From Comamonas thiooxydans (GTDB lineage: Bacteria > Pseudomonadota > Gammaproteobacteria > Burkholderiales > Burkholderiaceae_C), in contig NZ_AP026738.1 of the NCBI RefSeq assembly GCF_002157685.2, forward strand, positions 5,456,001-5,520,000: 64,000 nucleotides of DNA, read 5' to 3'. Positions 62,830 to 64,000 of the stretch are shown piece by piece (the first letter of the stretch is position 1; every line of letters starts with the position of its first letter). The translations under genes and the position numbers were made by a program. Under the pieces are notes generated by a model that had not been told where the DNA came from, did no database searches, and worked only from the letters and a program-made list of their open reading frames with translations.

Positions 62830-63669
62830 ATGAGCCAGACCGACCACTCGACCACCGTTTTCCCTCCCATCGCCTTTATCGGCGGCGGCAATATGGCCAG
62901 CGCCATCATCGGCGGCCTGATCCGCCAGGGCGTTCCGGCCAGCAGCATCACCGTGGTCGAGCCTTTTGAAGCCACGCGCGCTGCGATCAAGACCAGCTTC
63001 GGCATCGACGCCCTGCCCGCCGCCACCGAGACCCTGCAAAGCGCCCAGTTGGTGGTCTGGGCCGTCAAACCCCAGAGCTTCAAGGAAGCGGCCGCTCCCG
63101 TTGCCGCCCACACCCGCCACGCCCTGCACCTGAGCGTGGCTGCCGGCATCACCACCGACAGCATTGCGGCGTGGACCGGCACCCACCGCATCGTGCGCGC
63201 CATGCCCAATACACCGGCCCTGGTGGGCAAGGGCATGACGGGCCTGTTCGCCCGCCCCGAGGTCGATGCCCAAGGCAAGGCCCTGATCGAAACCGTGATC
63301 GGCAGCACCGGCGAACTCACCTGGGTGGACCAGGAAGCCCATCTGGATGCCGTGACGGCGATCTCCGGTTCCGGCCCGGCCTATGTATTCCTGTTCCTCG
63401 AAGCCATGACCCAGGCAGGCATCGACATGGGCCTCAGTGCCGAGCAAAGCTACAAGCTGGCCGTGGCCACGTTTGCGGGCGGCTCGGAACTGGCGGCACG
63501 CTCCAGCGAAAGCGCCGAAGTGCTGCGCCAGCGCGTGACCAGCAAGGGCGGCACCACCTACGCGGCCATCACTCATATGCAGGAGCAGAAGCTGCCCGAG
63601 CATTTCATCGAAGCCATGCGCAAGGCCCAGATCCGCGCACAGGAGCTGGCCGTCGAGTTCGGCAAATAA
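62830..63669 (+). CDS. proC: Pyrroline-5-carboxylate reductase
   Basis: 279 residues. The Rossmann motif is IAFIGGGNMASAIIGGLI, followed by VVWAVKPQSFKEAA, HRIVRAMPNTPALVGKGMTGLFA and the substrate-binding AVTAISGSGPAYVFLFLEAMTQAG with GLSAEQSYKLAVATFAGG. It makes the last step of proline synthesis with NADPH. The start at 62830 (MSQTDHS) is preferred over an upstream TTG. A palindromic terminator follows directly. Confidence 0.97.
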   Translation: MSQTDHSTTVFPPIAFIGGGNMASAIIGGLIRQGVPASSITVVEPFEATRAAIKTSFGIDALPAATETLQSAQLVVWAVKPQSFKEAAAPVAAHTRHALHLSVAAGITTDSIAAWTGTHRIVRAMPNTPALVGKGMTGLFARPEVDAQGKALIETVIGSTGELTWVDQEAHLDAVTAISGSGPAYVFLFLEAMTQAGIDMGLSAEQSYKLAVATFAGGSELAARSSESAEVLRQRVTSKGGTTYAAITHMQEQKLPEHFIEAMRKAQIRAQELAVEFGK

Positions 63670-63670
63670 A

Positions 63671-63692
63671 AAAACCGGCCTCGGCCGGTTTT
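63671..63692. terminator. Terminator after proC
   Basis: AAAACCGGCC-TC-GGCCGGTTTT immediately follows the proC stop and is flanked by A- and T-runs, so it could end transcription from both sides between proC and ubiA. Confidence 0.88.
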
Positions 63693-63704
63693 CTTTTGGG
63701 TGCT

Positions 63705-63754
63705 TAAGGCCTCAATCGCTTGTCAATCAAGCGCTTTATGCTATTAAAACAGGA
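63705..63754. repeat. Possible degenerate copy of the hairpin element
   Basis: TCGCTTG-TCAAT-CAAGCG forms a small stem and is followed by CTTTATGCTATTAAAAC, similar to the centre of the hairpin elements (CTTTTATGCATTAAAAC in copy A). Only half of the element is recognisable. Confidence 0.35.
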
Positions 63755-64000
63755 CTATTTCAACGCAAATCCGAGCGCCACGCCCGCAAAGATCGCGGCG
63801 CCAATCCAGTGGCTCTTGCTGAAGGCGACAAAACAGCCTTCACGCGTACGGTCCTTGATCAGGCTGAAATGCCAGACGATCTGTGCTGCTGCCACGCCCA
63901 TGCCCAGCCAGAAGGGCCAGCCCAGCTGATAAGGCGCCAGCACCCAGGCGATCAGACCCCAGCACAGGGCAAAGAACAGCATGATCGCCGTGACATCGAA
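63755..64000 (-). CDS. ubiA: 4-hydroxybenzoate polyprenyltransferase, C-terminal fragment
   Basis: The last 81 codons of a gene running off the right edge. [21 protein letters not shown] and [20 protein letters not shown] are the final membrane helices, and [22 protein letters not shown] matches the conserved UbiA C-terminus (C-F-x-A-F-x-x-x-x-W-x-G). UbiA attaches the polyprenyl tail to 4-hydroxybenzoate in ubiquinone synthesis in the inner membrane. The catalytic Asp motifs lie outside the window. Confidence 0.85.
   Translation of the reverse strand, partial: FDVTAIMLFFALCWGLIAWVLAPYQLGWPFWLGMGVAAAQIVWHFSLIKDRTREGCFVAFSKSHWIGAAIFAGVALGFALK

Overview
The window is a GC-rich stretch of ordinary chromosome from a betaproteobacterium of the Comamonadaceae, most likely Comamonas (C. 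testosteroni/thiooxydans type). This rests on the style of the protein sequences, the beta-type ribosomal spc/alpha cluster, and two kinds of short intergenic repeats (a hairpin element and CCCCCTGAGgCGC-type GC-rich tracts) that I associate with this family. No prophage, transposase, CRISPR array or rRNA is visible.

Left part (1-27 kb). A truncated TolC-type efflux gene diverges from a metal-type two-component system; a CusR-like palindrome lies between them, and the regulator and sensor genes are separated by an opposed DUF5713 gene. Next come two small hypothetical genes, a Fur-box-linked TonB receptor with a siderophore-binding protein, DUF445 and DUF3297 genes, and a nitric oxide module: hmp with a perfect sigma-54 promoter, three GT-N7-AC sites and divergent norR. 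An FKBP isomerase and a class V aminotransferase follow. Then a MalT-type LuxR regulator precedes an MFS permease and a class II aldolase-like gene. After these are a single-chain biotin-dependent acyl-CoA carboxylase, an acyl-CoA ligase, a TetR regulator with a tandem palindromic operator, and an orphan branched-chain-type binding protein.

Middle part (26.6-46.4 kb). yggS diverges from pilT-pilU (twitching motility ATPases). A beta-hydroxyacid dehydrogenase gene is followed by the outer-membrane maintenance group dolP-diaA-yraN with divergent rsmI, an E. coli-like neighbourhood without lpoA. A short Hsp70, a VOC protein and an OsmC-like protein precede a tightly coupled operon: lipoprotein binding protein, two permeases, a fused double ATPase, a luciferase-like monooxygenase and two carboxymuconolactone-decarboxylase-type proteins. 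This operon looks like uptake plus oxidation of an unknown compound and is the best candidate for undescribed chemistry. A DASS-type anion transporter and a small unknown gene follow.

Right part (46.4-64 kb). An initiator tRNA-fMet and its terminator close the ribosomal block, which on the minus strand reads rplN-rplX-rplE-rpsN-rpsH-rplF-rplR-rpsE-rpmD-rplO-secY-rpmJ-rpsM-rpsK-rpsD-rpoA-rplQ. The block starts at rplN, has its own promoter and is detached from the S10 genes. The glycerol genes follow (glpD, divergent glpR, a GNAT gene, glpK) with tandem repeats that look like GlpR sites, then aqpZ, a phytase-like esterase lipoprotein, proC and the 3' end of ubiA.
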